Part shown: positions 34,701-46,400 of the stretch, in pieces | Numbering within the stretch: position 1 is the stretch's first letter | How the letters are laid out: each line of letters opens with the position of its first letter | DNA from: Macrostomum hystrix | Taxonomy: Eukaryota > Platyhelminthes > Macrostomidae | Direction of reading: 5' to 3' | DNA length: 64,000 nucleotides | NCBI GenBank assembly: GCA_950097015.1 | Contig: CATNEN010000012.1 | Coordinates: 2,969,501 to 3,033,500 of the forward strand | Notes under the pieces: generated by a model | What the model was told of the DNA's origin: nothing | Seen by the model: the letters and a program-made list of their open reading frames with translations, nothing else | The model's database searches: none | Made by a program: the position numbers and the translations under genes

Positions 34701-37700
34701 CCTAAAAAAGTAGCTAAGGAATCGAATCTAAAAAAGTAGCTAAGGAATCGAACCTAAAAAAGTAGCTAAGGAATCGAACCAAGAAAAGTAGCTAAGGAAT
34801 CGAACCTAAAAAAGTAGTTAAGGAATCGAACCGAAAAAAAGTAGCTAAGGAATCGAACCAAGAAAAGTAGCTAAGGAATCGAACCAAGAAAAGTAGCTAA
34901 GGAATCGAACCTAAAAAAGTAGCTAAGGAATCGAGCCAAGAAAAGTAGCTAAGGATTCGAGCCAAGAAAAGTAGCTAAGGAATCGAACCTAAAAAAGTAG
35001 CTAAGGAATCGAACCTAAAAAAGTAGCTAAGGAATCGAACCTAAAAAAGTAGTTAAGGAATCGAACCAAGAAAAGTAGCTAAGGAATCGAACCTAAAAAA
35101 GTAGCTAAGGAATCGAACCTAAAAAAGTAGTTAAGGAATCGAACCAAGAAAAGTAGCTAAGGAATCGAACCTAAAAAAGTAGCTAAGGAATCGAACCGAG
35201 AAAAGTAGCTAAGGAATCGAACCAAGAAAAGTAGCTAAGGAATCGAACCTAAAAAGTAGCTAAGGAATCGAACCTAAAAAAGTAGCTAATGAATCGAACC
35301 AAGAAAAGTAGCTAAGGAATCGAACCAAGAAAAGTAGCTAAGGAATCGAACCAAGAAAAGTAGCTAAGGAATCGAACCGAGAAAAGTAGCTAAGGAATCG
35401 AACCAAGAAAAGTACAAGCGTATCTAAGGAATCGAAGCAAGCGAACCAAAGTCAAAAGTAATCCAAATTATAAGTCCGAAGTTTTTTGACAGGTCGGAAT
35501 GAACTCACGCAGCGAAGTGCTATTTGTTCCTCGGGTAAGCTTTGATGTGTTCTAGCTCGTATTGTTAGTACTTTAATATGTACTTATAAAAATTGCTACC
35601 TATTTTAAGGAAAAGGAATCTTATAGAAGCCTTATCAAGGACGTGGCCGGCATGCTAATCAGGGACGCTGGCAGCAATCAGACGAATCACATAAACATAT
35701 TGAACACTTTTGCTAACGACGTGCTCTATGTTGAAGAACAGGTGCAGTTGGTAAGTCATAGCTTTTTATTACTATTGGAAGTGTGGGAAAATATTACTAA
35801 AGTATTGGAGGCATATTGCAGAAGGAACAGAAAGACAAAGAACAACTGCAGGATGACTGAAGGATGACTGCAGGATGACTGAAGCATGACTGAAGGATGA
35901 CTGCAGGATGGCTGCTGGATGACTGAAGGATGACTGCAGGATGGCTGCTAGATGACTGCAGGATGACTGCAGGATGGCTGCTAGATGACTGCAGGATGGC
36001 TGCAGGATGACTGCAGGATGGCTGCTAGATGACTGCAGGATGGCTGCTGGATGACTGCAGGATGGCTGCTGGATGACTGCAGGATGGCTGTAGGATGTCT
36101 GCTGGATGGCTGCTGGATGGCTGCAGGATGCCTGCTGGATGGCTGCTGGATGGCTGCTGGATGACTGCTGGATGAGTGCAGGATGACTGCAGGATTAATC
36201 AAGGACTAAAGCAACACGCAGCTGTTCGACTAACTTGTTGCAGATTCACGAAAAGGTGCTCCACGATGCCAAGCCGTCCGAGGTGACGGCCGATCACCCG
36301 GCCAACTTAGCCAAGGTGAGCGAACTCACCAACCGGTTATCATCGCACATTGACTTCCGTGCCTATCTGGCTTACATATTCGAGCCAGTAATGAAGATTA
36401 CCAATGAGACACGGGTATTGGTTAGCGACTGGCACTATGTGGACTTGCTCAAGAACTGGTTCGACAGTATGCACAGAAACAGCTCTGTTGAGTTCAAAAG
36501 GTGAGCGAATCGTTATTTTGCGAAAAAAACTAATTTCAGGTAAAGAACTAACAATCATGCTTCGAATATTGCTTATTACATTAGAAACGTATTTTTATTG
36601 AAGAAAAATTCAGAACTATCTCACCTGGACACTTCTGGTCTACTTCCAATGGGATCTGAGCGGTGAATACCGTCTTAAATTCGCCGCCTATCGCCGGATT
36701 ATTTGGCCTAGCGATGGCCTGGCAGCGGACGATTATGGCAACGCTGCAGCTGACTGTCTGGAGACAGTTCGCTGGGGCATGAACCAGGCACTTTCGGCGC
36801 TGTTTGTGCGAAATCACTTTGGACCGGGCGACAAGGAGAGAGTATGCAATTTACAGAATAACCAATCGATAATTTTTTTTAACTCTTAACTAAAAGGAGT
36901 GGGGTGGTTGTGGGTAAGGGGCTCCAGCATGGGGATGGCACGGAGGCTCGGAGTTGAAAAGTCGGAGCACGTGAAAATCTATAATTGGATCGCGTTAGCT
37001 AGTGAGAGGCCGCAGACAGAGTGAGGCTAATCAACAGGCATGAAAGTAAGAGAAGAGGAAAAGCGATAGGCATGGCGTGAGGGAGTGGGGCAGGGGTGCT
37101 AAAATAGAACTCACGAGTGTGGAGTGAGGTGGTGGGGCGGGGTGCTAGAATAGAACTAACAAGTGTGGAGTGAGGTGGTGGGGCGGGGTGCTAGAATAGA
37201 ACTAACAAGTGTGGAGTGAGGTGGTGGGGCGGGGTGCTAGAATAGAACTAACAATTGTGGAGTGAGGTGGTGGGGCGGGGTGCTAGAATAGAACTAACAA
37301 TTGTGGAGTGAGGTGGTGGGGCGGGGTGCTAGAATAGAACTAACAATTGTGGAGTGAGGTGGTGGGGCGGGGTGCTAGAATAGAACTAACAAGTGTGGAG
37401 TGAGGTGGTGGGGCGGGGTGCTAGAATAGAACTAACAAGTGTGGAGTGAGGTGGTGGGGCGGGGTGCTAGAATAGAACTAACAATTGTGGAGTGAGGTGG
37501 TGGGGCGGGGTGCTAGAATAGAACTAACAATTGTGGAGTGAGGTGGTGGGGCGGGGTGCTAGAATAGAACTAACAATTGTGGAGTGAGGTGGTGGGGCGG
37601 GGTGCTAGAATAGAACTAACAATTGTGGAGTGAGGTGGTGGGGCGGGGTGCTAGAATAGAACTAACAAGTGTGGAGTGAGGTGGTGGGGCGGGGTGCTAG

Positions 37701-40700
37701 AATAGAACTAACAATTGTGGAGTGAGGTGGTGGGGCGGGGTGCTAGAATAGAACTAACAATTGTGGAGTGAGGTGGTGGGGCGGGGTGCTAGAATAGAAC
37801 TAACAATTGTGGAGTGAGGTGGTGGGGCAGGGGTGCTAGAATAGAACTAAAAAGTGTGGAGTGAGGTGGTGGGGCAGGGGTGCTAGAATAGAACTAAAAA
37901 GTGTGGAGTGAGGTGGTGGGGCGGGGTGCTAGAATAGAACTAACAATTGTGGAGTGAGGTGGTGGTGTCAAAGGAGGTACTTGGGAATGAGATAAATCAT
38001 GAGATGGATCTGGTGCTCAAGAAAAGTGTTGGCTATAAACAAGTTCTTCTGCTTGTGTAAGATAAAAAAAGCTGTGTTTTCCAACCTGTTGTTGACAATT
38101 TACATAGGCGAACGCATTGTTCGAAAGCATGCGTGCAACCATCAAGAAGGGCGTCGATCAGATTGACTGGATGGACTCCAAGACAAAACGGCGGGCCAAG
38201 CAGCGGTTGGACAGCATTGTAGAGAAATCTGGCTATCCAAATGAGGCTCTGAATGATACTTACCTGGATTCTGAATTCAAGGGAGTGAGGAATTCTCATT
38301 GCTTCTCATTAAATTTTGAGTCACGATGTCATTGATCTAAAAGCTGTGTATCGTTGATCGTTCATTTGTACTGAAACTTGTTAGCTTTGATCCGCAGATC
38401 AATCCGAATGCTGACAGCTACCTCAGCCTCATTATGAGCTGCGTCAACTATTGGAAGCGACAGCAGGCCATGCTGCTCATCAGGCCCTATAACCCGCTGG
38501 ATTTTCGGCACTGGAGCCAGCTGTGGCAGACAAGTCTAGATTATCGGCCGTACGACCAAGAACTGCTGGTTCAGGCGGGCGCCTTGCAGTTGCCGCTGTT
38601 TCCCGCATCGCCAGCGTCACTGAAGGGCCTACCGCAGCTGCTGGCATTCAGCGGCACTGGGAGCCTGATGGCGCACGAGATCTTGCAGGCCTTCGACTTC
38701 AGCAGTGAGTGGCCTTGAAGTCTGTTGGATGATGTCCTTGAAGTCTGTTGGATGATGTCCTTGAAGTCTGAGGGATGATGGCCTTGAAGTCTGAGGGATG
38801 ATGGCCTTGAAGTCTGAGGGATGATGGCCTTGAAGTCTGTGGGATGATGGCCTTGAAGTCTGTTGGATGATGGCCTTGAAGTCTGTTGATGATGGCCTTG
38901 AAGTCTGAGGGATGATGGCCTTGAAGTCTGTTGATGATGGCCTTGAAGTCTGAGGGATGATGGCCTTGAAGTCTGTGGGATGATGGCCTTGAAGTCTGAG
39001 GGATGATGGCCTTGAAGTCTGTGGGATGATGGCCTTGAAGTCTGAGGGATGATGGCCTTGAAGTCTGTGAGGATGATGGCCTTGAAGTCTGAGGGATGAT
39101 GGCCTTGAAGTCTGTGGGATGATGGCCTTGAAGTCTGAGGGATGATGGCCTTGAAGTCTGTGGGATGATGGCCTTGAAGTCTGAGGGATGATGGCCTTGA
39201 AGTCTGTGAGGATGATGGCCTTGAAGTCTGAGGGATGATGGCCTTGAAGTCTGTTGATGATGTCCTTGAAGTCTGTGGGATGATGGCCTTGAAGTCTGTG
39301 GGATGAGGGCCTTGAAGTCTGTGAGGATGATGGCCTTGAAGTCTGTTGATGATGTCCTTGAAGTCTGTGGGATGATGGCCTTGAAGTCTGTGGGATGAGG
39401 GCCTTGAAGTCTGTGAGGATGATGGCCTTGAAGTCTGAGGGATGATGGCCTTGAAGTCTGTGAGGATGATGGCCTTGAAGTCTGTTGATGATGGCCTTGA
39501 AGTCTGTGAGGATGATGGCCTTAAAGTCTGTGAGAATGTTGGCTTTTGAAATTGTGGAAGATCCCTCTGAAAAAATATATCATTGTCATCATTGATCGTC
39601 AGGAGTCAGGAGCCATTGTTGTCATGGTCTCCTCGTAGGTGTAAAAACTACAAAAACAGCTTACTTATTTCTTAGATCATGCGTACGAGGCCAGGCGCAG
39701 TGGTGGCTGGTGGTCAGAAGCGACAGTTGTCGAGTATCACAGACGAGCAAAGTGTGTGTTAAACCTGTGCAAGGTAAAAATACACCTATTTTGACTTGAC
39801 TCGTACGTAACTGCGTTCTACAGCTAGTGTTTTTTTATTTCGAGTCCATGAGCCTTTATTCTGAATCCAAATCTTACCTGCCGAAATGCAAGTCCTATCT
39901 GTCGAAACCCCAGTCCCAACTCTCGAAATCCTAGTACTACCTGTCGAAATCCCAGTCCTATCTCTCGAAACCCCAGACCAATCTGTCGAAACCCCAGTCC
40001 CACCTGTCGAAATCCTAGTACTACCGGTCGAAATCCCAGTCCAATCTGTCGAAACCCCAGTCTCACCTGTCGAAATCCAAGTCCCACCTGTCGAAATCCA
40101 AGTCCCACCTGTCGAAATCCAAGTCCCACCTGTCGAAATCCAAGCCCTACCTGTCGATATCTAAGCCCCACCTGTCGAAATCCAAGTCCCACCTGTCGAA
40201 ATCCAAGTCCCACCTGTCGAAATCCAAGTCCCACCTGTCGAAATCCAAGCCCCACCTGTCGAAATCCCTGTCCTTCCACTTATATTCCTCAACCAAAGCC
40301 ATCCGACTGTCAAAGCCTCAATCTAAGCCGGCCATTGTTGCAGTCAAATTCTCGTCAAATCCGCACCTGTCACCTTGTAAACTTTAGACGCATGCGAAAA
40401 GTGCCCAGCAGATGGTTTTGCATAGCAACTGGACCGCTAGGGAATTAGCTGCGTTGCGCTACGCTCGAGTCGAGTTCGATGCATACAGGCGGACAACTGG
40501 ACAGACGGACAAGAGGCTGCCGCTGATGGGTCGCACGGATGAGCAAATATTTTACATTCTTTACATGCAGGTGAGACAGATCATCATGAATAAAAAACCG
40601 TAAAGCGACCGAAAGCGAATACGCTCGCAGACGAAAAATGAGTAACTATTTCGATCCGCAACTGCGACCCACAGAAATTCTGTCACGCGAGGGGCGCCAA

Positions 40701-41498
40701 CAGCGTGGCTCGCAATACCGGGCGGGGCGCCGGCGACTGGCGACGCGGTCTTGGCGGGGAATTTCAGGAGGCCGGCACCGACTTGGAATACGACAGTGTC
40801 ATCATCCCGGAAAAGACTCTGCAAGTTGCTAAACTGGCACTTTTTTAGGATCTGGGACAGAGTTGGGATCTGGGATGGTGGGCTGTACAACCTGAGGATC
40901 TAGGAGAGTGGCTGTTTAACCAGAGGATCTGGGAGAGTGGCTGTTCAACCTGAGGATCTGGGAGAGTGGCTGTTCAACCTGAGGATCTGGGAGAGTGGCT
41001 GTTCAACCTGAGGATCTGGGAGGTGGCTGTTCAACCTGAAGATCTGGGAGATTGGCTGTTCAACCTGAGGATCTGGGAGAGTGGCTGCTCAACCTGAGGA
41101 TCTGGGAGAGCGGCTGTACAACCTGAGGATCTGGGAGAGTGGCTGTACAACCTGAGGATCTGGGAGAGCGGCTGTACAACCTGAGGATCTGGGAGAGTGG
41201 CTGTACAACCTGAGGATCTGGGAGAGCGGCTGTACAACCTGAGGATCTGGGAGAGTGGCTGTTCAACCAGAGGATCCAGGTGGCCAGTGGTTGTTTAACA
41301 TGGGGATTTAGGGTATCTAGTTGTATCGGTCAGTCTCATATTTCTGCCGCGCTGCATCCGCAGGGCAAACACGGTGCTGATGAATTCGCCCGGATTCTCG
41401 CAAGCTTTCGGGTGCAGGCCGGGCAGCCAGATGAATCCAACAGCCAACAGCTGGACAAGGTGCAGCCTCTATTAAGCGTGTTCGTGAGGCACTACTGA
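31707..41498 (+). CDS. Neprilysin-like M13 peptidase homologue, zinc site lost, frameshift in exon 1
   Basis: Exons: 31707-32449, 35493-35534, 35610-35750, 36244-36500, 36604-36841, 38108-38284, 38398-38704, 39676-39773, 40412-40570, 41364-41498; about 765 aa, the usual M13 length. A short cytoplasmic N-terminus and one membrane segment (about residues 39-61) give a type II ectoprotein. The M13 start pattern follows (DICLTVPDC, EPCVDFYEFACGG), then KIQNYLTWT, WMDSKTKRRAKQRLDSI and GGWW. The expected HExxH is HEILQ (38674-38688), so the second zinc His is Gln. Aligning the expected ENxAD motif puts Arg at the zinc-ligand Glu (40439) and Ala at its Asp. The C-terminal Cys-x-x-Trp end is absent. 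A one-base frame change near 32205-32212 separates two halves that are both M13-like. This is either a catalytically dead pseudoenzyme with a sequencing indel, or a pseudogene. Confidence 0.82.
32487..35412. repeat. 26-bp array in M13-gene intron 1, about 112 units
   Basis: Units of GAATCGAACCAAGAAAAGTA plus GCTAAG alternate with a GAACCTAAAAAAG form. Distinctive variants (GAATCTAAAAAAG, a unit with AAGCGAACC) recur about 835 bp apart, showing block duplication. Confidence 0.97.
35848..36195. repeat. 11-bp array in M13-gene intron 3
   Basis: GATGACTGCAG and GATGGCTGCTG units interleave through the 493-bp intron. Confidence 0.92.
37085..37970. repeat. 46-bp array in M13-gene intron 5, about 19 units
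   Basis: Each unit contains GTGGAGTGAGGTGGTGGGGC followed by GGGGTGCTAGAATAGAACTA. It is strongly G-rich on the plus strand, which is also the transcribed sense, with repeated GGTGGTGGGGCGGGG runs that could form G-quadruplexes. Confidence 0.95.
38705..39540. repeat. 23-bp array filling M13-gene intron 7
   Basis: Units of ATGATGGCCTTGAAGTCTGA plus GGG, with TTG, TGG and TGAGG variants. The first unit starts inside the splice donor (GTGAGTGGCCTTGAAGTCTG at 38705), so the donor itself is part of a repeat-like unit. Confidence 0.95.
39872..40272. repeat. 21-bp array in M13-gene intron 8
   Basis: CCTGTCGAAATCCAAGTCCC plus A, about 19 units, more homogeneous toward the 3' end. Confidence 0.94.
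40637..40850 (+). pseudogene. Coding-like fragment of unknown origin in M13-gene intron 9
   Basis: One frame opens with an ATG at 40638 (MSNYFDPQLRPTEILSRE). A neighbouring frame continues as a protein-like stretch containing GTDLEYDSVIIPEKTLQVAK and stops near 40848. The switch between frames suggests a frameshifted exon or retrocopy. I do not recognise the parent gene. It could also be chance composition. Confidence 0.3.
40860..41280. repeat. 29-bp array in M13-gene intron 9
   Basis: GGCTGTTCAACCTGAGGATC plus TGGGAGAGT, about 14 units. The same unit forms the 2-kb array at 48055-50075 in a different gene. Confidence 0.95.
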
Positions 41499-41585
41499 TA
41501 GATACTCTCGAGTAGTATGATTTGCACATTGAAATGAAGACCTGTCATTATAAACCAGTCCAAATACTGCTAGATCCGATTTTCA

Positions 41586-41596
41586 AATAAAATAAA
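41586..41596 (+). promoter_or_regulatory. Polyadenylation signal of the M13-like gene
   Basis: Overlapping AATAAA hexamers (AATAAAATAAA) lie about 90 bp after the stop codon at 41496-41498. Confidence 0.6.
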
Positions 41597-41599
41597 CAA

Positions 41600-42280
41600 A
41601 CGATCAATCATTTGAATTATAATTTATTGGCAATATTGATTTCATTGTTTAAGAATTTAAGATTCTTACGGTGGGTTAGCAAGTAGCCATTATATTTAGT
41701 AGACTTCAGCATAAAAAATTCTTCACTATTTGCTGCAGGAAAAAGGAAAAATTGTTTAACATATCTATAAATATCAAACAGCCGATTAAGCATGATAATG
41801 AGGCGAGCGAAATCATTCTAGTGAAATTGTTTTCAGATAAGTGAAGTAACACAAATAGCATAAAACATTAATTATTTGATAATTATGAATTAATCAAGTA
41901 GTCAATCAAGACAGTGCGCTAATTAAAGACTCGAAAAGATCAGAAAACAAATCATTCTAGTCAGCCGCTTACTAAATTTAGAAACTGCGAAATATAGAAG
42001 CACATTTTGTGTAAAAAATTTGCCCAATAATTTAGAAGACAGCTTGGAGGTAAATAGAGTTGAGAGGGATAAAAAAGTAGGGATTAGCTATGATCATCAC
42101 TTTGCTGCTGCTGCTGCTCCTAGTGGAATGAAATCACGGTGCGGAAAAGCTGAAGGCAGAAAATTTTCATGTGCAGATTGTAAGGACCGGTGTCGAAAAC
42201 AGTTTCTAAAATAGCACAACACCAGTCGATCGACTGGAACACGTGAGCTTTGAATTGAACGTAAACGCTACTGCTTCACG
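41600..42280. other. AT-rich intergenic sequence
   Basis: Unique sequence between convergent genes. One 64-codon frame at 42020-42214 with a poly-Ala run and a few cysteines has no recognisable domain. Confidence 0.5.
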
Positions 42281-42284
42281 AACT

Positions 42285-42775
42285 TCGCGTACCCACCACT
42301 TCATTTTCTCGCGCTGGGCTACATACCCACCACCTTATTTTCTCTCGATGGGCTGCACCCACCACCCCATTTTCTTTCGCTGGGCTACACCCACCACCTT
42401 ATTTTCTCTCGATGGGCTGCACCCACCACCCCATTTTCTTTCGCTGGGCTACACCCACCACCTTATTTTCTCTCGATGGGCTGCACCCAACACCCCATTT
42501 TCTTTCGCTGGGCTACACCCACCACCTTATTTTCTCTCGATGGGCTGCACCCAACACCCCATTTTCTTTCGCTGGGCTACACCCACCACCTTATTTTCTC
42601 TCGATGGGCTGCACCCACCACCCCATTTTCTTTCGCTGGGCTGCACCCACCACCCCATTTTCTCTCGCTTGGCTACACCCACGACCCCATTTTCTCTCCC
42701 TGGGCCGCACCCACCACCCCATTTTCTGTCCCTGGGCCGCACCCACCACCCTATTTTATTTCTCTCGTTTGATCT
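42285..42775. repeat. 32-bp array with 64-bp dimer structure
   Basis: Units with GGGCTACACCCACCACCTTA and GGGCTGCACCCACCACCCCA alternate, each 32 bp. The array lies between the convergent M13-like and phosphorylase-like genes. Sequence 42776-43300 is unique and without a recognised feature. Confidence 0.94.
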
Positions 42776-43302
42776 GCACACACTACCAAGTCTTTAGTAA
42801 TCAGTAGTATTACAATGTACATTAGCAACCGGTAAAAATTGAACTGACAGCATAAACTACAAGCTAACTTATCTAACTAAAAGCGAATAGTCAGTTTAGG
42901 CAACTGTTCAGAAGACAGGCAAAGAACTGATTACAGGAGGACAAACCAGATGATCAAGCGCTAATCGCTAGAAAGTTAACAGTGTAATGTTTATAGTTAC
43001 TAAATGGGAAGACAGAAATAGCTAGATCGCCAGACGCTGCGTTAATAGAGAAAGAAGAAAATGAAAACAATAACAAGTTTCACTCATCAAGACTTGGGTG
43101 TAAAACCAAAAAACACGTGCACATCAATAAAGCGGGAAAAAGGTTCACTCCAACAAGGCCAAGCTGCCTAAGCCAAGCACAATTGTGTGGTAGCAAAACA
43201 GATAATTGGGTATCATTTAGAATTCGGTATCCTTCAGTATTGATCCCTTCGAATTGTGGTACAAAAAACGATTAGACGGACATGCACAAAACACAAAAAT
43301 TG

Positions 43303-43308
43303 TTTATT
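43303..43308 (-). promoter_or_regulatory. Candidate polyadenylation signal of the phosphorylase-like gene
   Basis: TTTATT on the plus strand (AATAAA on the minus strand), about 140 bp after the stop codon at 43448-43450. Confidence 0.45.
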
Positions 43309-43447
43309 AATGGCATCGAGCGTATTGAAAACAAGCAGCAAGGGAGCACCACTGGTGGATAACATCTGGGCAATAAAAAGCCGGCTGTATATACTACCAA
43401 CAGTTTAGAGTAGTCAGCGGTGCGCAGTTAAAACCTATTCTCCGCTC

Positions 43448-46400
43448 TTAGGCCAGCTGAAGTAGCACGGATTTGGCGAAGGCGGCGGCCTGCAGGCTGG
43501 CGTACGGCTGCCAGACGGTGCCCTTCTGGCCGTCGTGATAATCGGCGCAGCCGCGCACAACTAGGAATGAGCTGCAGCGATTACCAAGGATGCTCTCTAG
43601 CACCTGGTCGAATTCGGTGTCGTAGCCAAGTAGGCCGCGCTCGTCAGCGAAAGCGGTGCGCAGGTAAGTGTCGGACACTACTGGCTTGCCGCAGCCAAGC
43701 GGACCCAGCCGCACCATTGGCCAATTGCCAACGCGATCGATGGTTGGCGGCGCAATCTCAATCACCTGGCCGTCGCCAAGCTGCATCTGAACTTTGTCTT
43801 CGACACCCTCCGGTCTGGCAAAGTCTGGCAGTAGGCTAGCCACCTCGGCAAACAGCTGATTCCAGGGCGCCTAAATCGGGTTTTTAAGTTGAGAAAGTTC
43901 AACTGAGGGGTTTGGGGACTGAGAAAGTCGATGTTTTAGTGAATTAAGCTGCTGATTTCTGAGCAAGTTGATTTCTATGAAACTAGATTTCAAAGGAAGT
44001 TGATTTCTAAGAAATTAGATTTCATAGGAAGTTGATTTCTAAGAAAATAGATTTCAAAGGAAGTTGATTTCTAAAAAAACTAGATTTCAAAGGAAGTTGA
44101 TTTCTAAGAAATTAGACTTCAAAGGAAGTTGATTTCTAAGAAATTAGATTTCAAAGGAAGTTGATTTCTAAGAAATAAGATTACAGAGGCTGTTGACTTC
44201 TGAGAAAGTTAATTTAGGATGTTGTTGATTTAGAAAGTGGATTTCTGAGAACGTTGTTTTCTAAGAAAGTCTATTTTGGATGCTGTTGATTTCTAAGAAT
44301 TAACATTTGTTTATAAGCAAGTCGATTTCGAAGGAAGTTTTTTAAAAGGATATTTTAATTGAGAAAACTGATACTTAAGAGTTTATTCTTAAGAAACTTG
44401 ATTTCGGAGGCGGTTCATTTCTAAGAAACTTGATTGCGGGGAAGTTAATTCCTGAGAACTGCAAAAGCTGTAGGTTACGGAGGAAGTAACTAAATTGCCT
44501 TTTTGCTAAACACAGGACGCAAGAGAAGTAAAAAAGAAAATACTTGATAAATCTGCATATTATAATCTGTGCTAACATTCTCAAAGCTCGGCCCAAACTC
44601 GTTGACCAGACTGGCTGAGTTGCGCAACAGAATCGGATTGGGAATCTTCCAATTCTTCAGGTTGAAGCTAAACTGGCCAGACTCGTCTTCGTCAACATTG
44701 TCGCAGTAGATATAGGCGCTGTCCTGCTGGCGATTCGGTGAGGCCACGATGATGTCACCGAGGCGGCTGCTCTGGGCCAGGTCGCCCAGGTTGCACACGG
44801 AGCCGCAGACGCCAACTAGGAGCACGTGCTCAATATCCTGTAGGTGAAATGCCACAATTGAGATTAATGTTTCCAATTTAAAGCAATCAGGGGAATTAAT
44901 TACAATGAGCTGGAATTTAAACGCCTGAACTCCCAGGGCTGGAATTCGAACTCCCGACCTCCCAGGGATTTGAACTCCCGACGCCCACGAATCCGAACTC
45001 CCGACCTCCCAGGGAATTGAACTCCCGACGCCCAGGGATTCGAACTCCCGACCTCCCAGGGATTTGAACTCCCGACGCCCAGGGATTCGAACTCCCGACC
45101 TCCCAGGGATTTGAACTCCCGACGCCCAGGGATTCGAACTCCCGACCTCCCAGCGATTTGAACTCCCGACGCCCAGGGATTCGAACTCCCGACCTCCCAG
45201 CGGTTTGAACTCATAAACTTCCAGGGATTCGAGCTATCGACGCCCAGGGATTCAAACTCGCGACTTCCCAGGGATTCGAACTCATGATCTCCCAGGGATT
45301 CGATCTCCCGACCTCTTGGGGATTCGGCTTTTAACCACTGGACTACAATCTCCATTGTAACAATAGCAAATTGAGGAACTAATTAGATACCTGGAAGGTG
45401 CCCAACAGCCGGGTAGTGGTATTGCCGCTAGCAATCTTGGCTCGCCTATCGCGACCAACAGCCGGCAGTTTGGTGCTGACGCACTTGTGCCGGCCAATAA
45501 AGCCGATAGTGTAGACGTGAGAATCACCGCCTTTAGTCTCGTAGCGCACGTATGTAGTCTTGTCCTGCATCATGGCGTCCACGGCGCGCTTCTCGCACAT
45601 CAAATTAGTGATGATGGCCACTGTGGGCTTGTCCTTCATCTTGGTGATGACGTCCATGTTGCCCTCCGGCATCACTTCCACCTTGCCCATACCCAGGTCG
45701 GCGTTCGCTTCATCGTTAGCCACGCGCAGTACGTAGGCAAACTTGCCCTTGTGCTTGCCCTCCATGGCCATGCGATGGATGCGCTCCTCTGAGAGCATCT
45801 GGTCCAGGATGCGAACAACCAGCTTCTCGTCCTGGCGAATCACCCTGCGGCAGTGCGGGACAGGCAAGTGGACGGGTCAACCATAGTGCTATGGACTTGG
45901 CAAATGCTTACAGGAGTTTAACGGACTGGCAGGTGAAGTGGCAGATAGGTAGTTAAAGGACAGGCAAGTGAAGTGGCAGATAAGCAGTTGAAGGACTGGC
46001 AGGTGAAGTGGCAGATAAGCAGTTGAAGGACTGGCAGGTGAAGTGGCAGATAAGCATTTAAAAGACTGGCAGGTGAAGTGGCAGATAAGCAGTTGAAGGA
46101 CTGGCAGGTGAAGTGGCAGATAAGCAGTTGAAGGACTGGCAGGTGAAGTGGCAGATAAGCATTTAAAAGACTGGCAGGTGAAGTGGCAGATAAGCAGTTG
46201 AAGGACTGGCAGGTGAAGTGGCAGATAAGCAGTTGAAGGACTGGCAGGTGAAGTGGCAGATAAGCATTTAAAAGACTGGCAGGTGAAGTGGCAGATAAGC
46301 AGTTGAAGGACTGGCAGGTGAAGTGACAGATAAGCAGTTGAAGGACTGGCAGGTGAAGTGGCAGATAAGCAGTTGAAGGACTGGCAGGTGAAGTGACAGA

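Noticed and set aside
40561-40890. 109-codon minus-strand frame overlapping M13-gene intron 9
   Set aside because: It overlaps the end of a real exon in antisense and the sense-strand frames look more protein-like; no domain seen.
42020-42214. 64-codon frame with a poly-Ala run and several cysteines
   Set aside because: It sits in the 3' flank of the M13-like gene with no homology I can recognise, and the poly-Ala comes from a GCT microsatellite.
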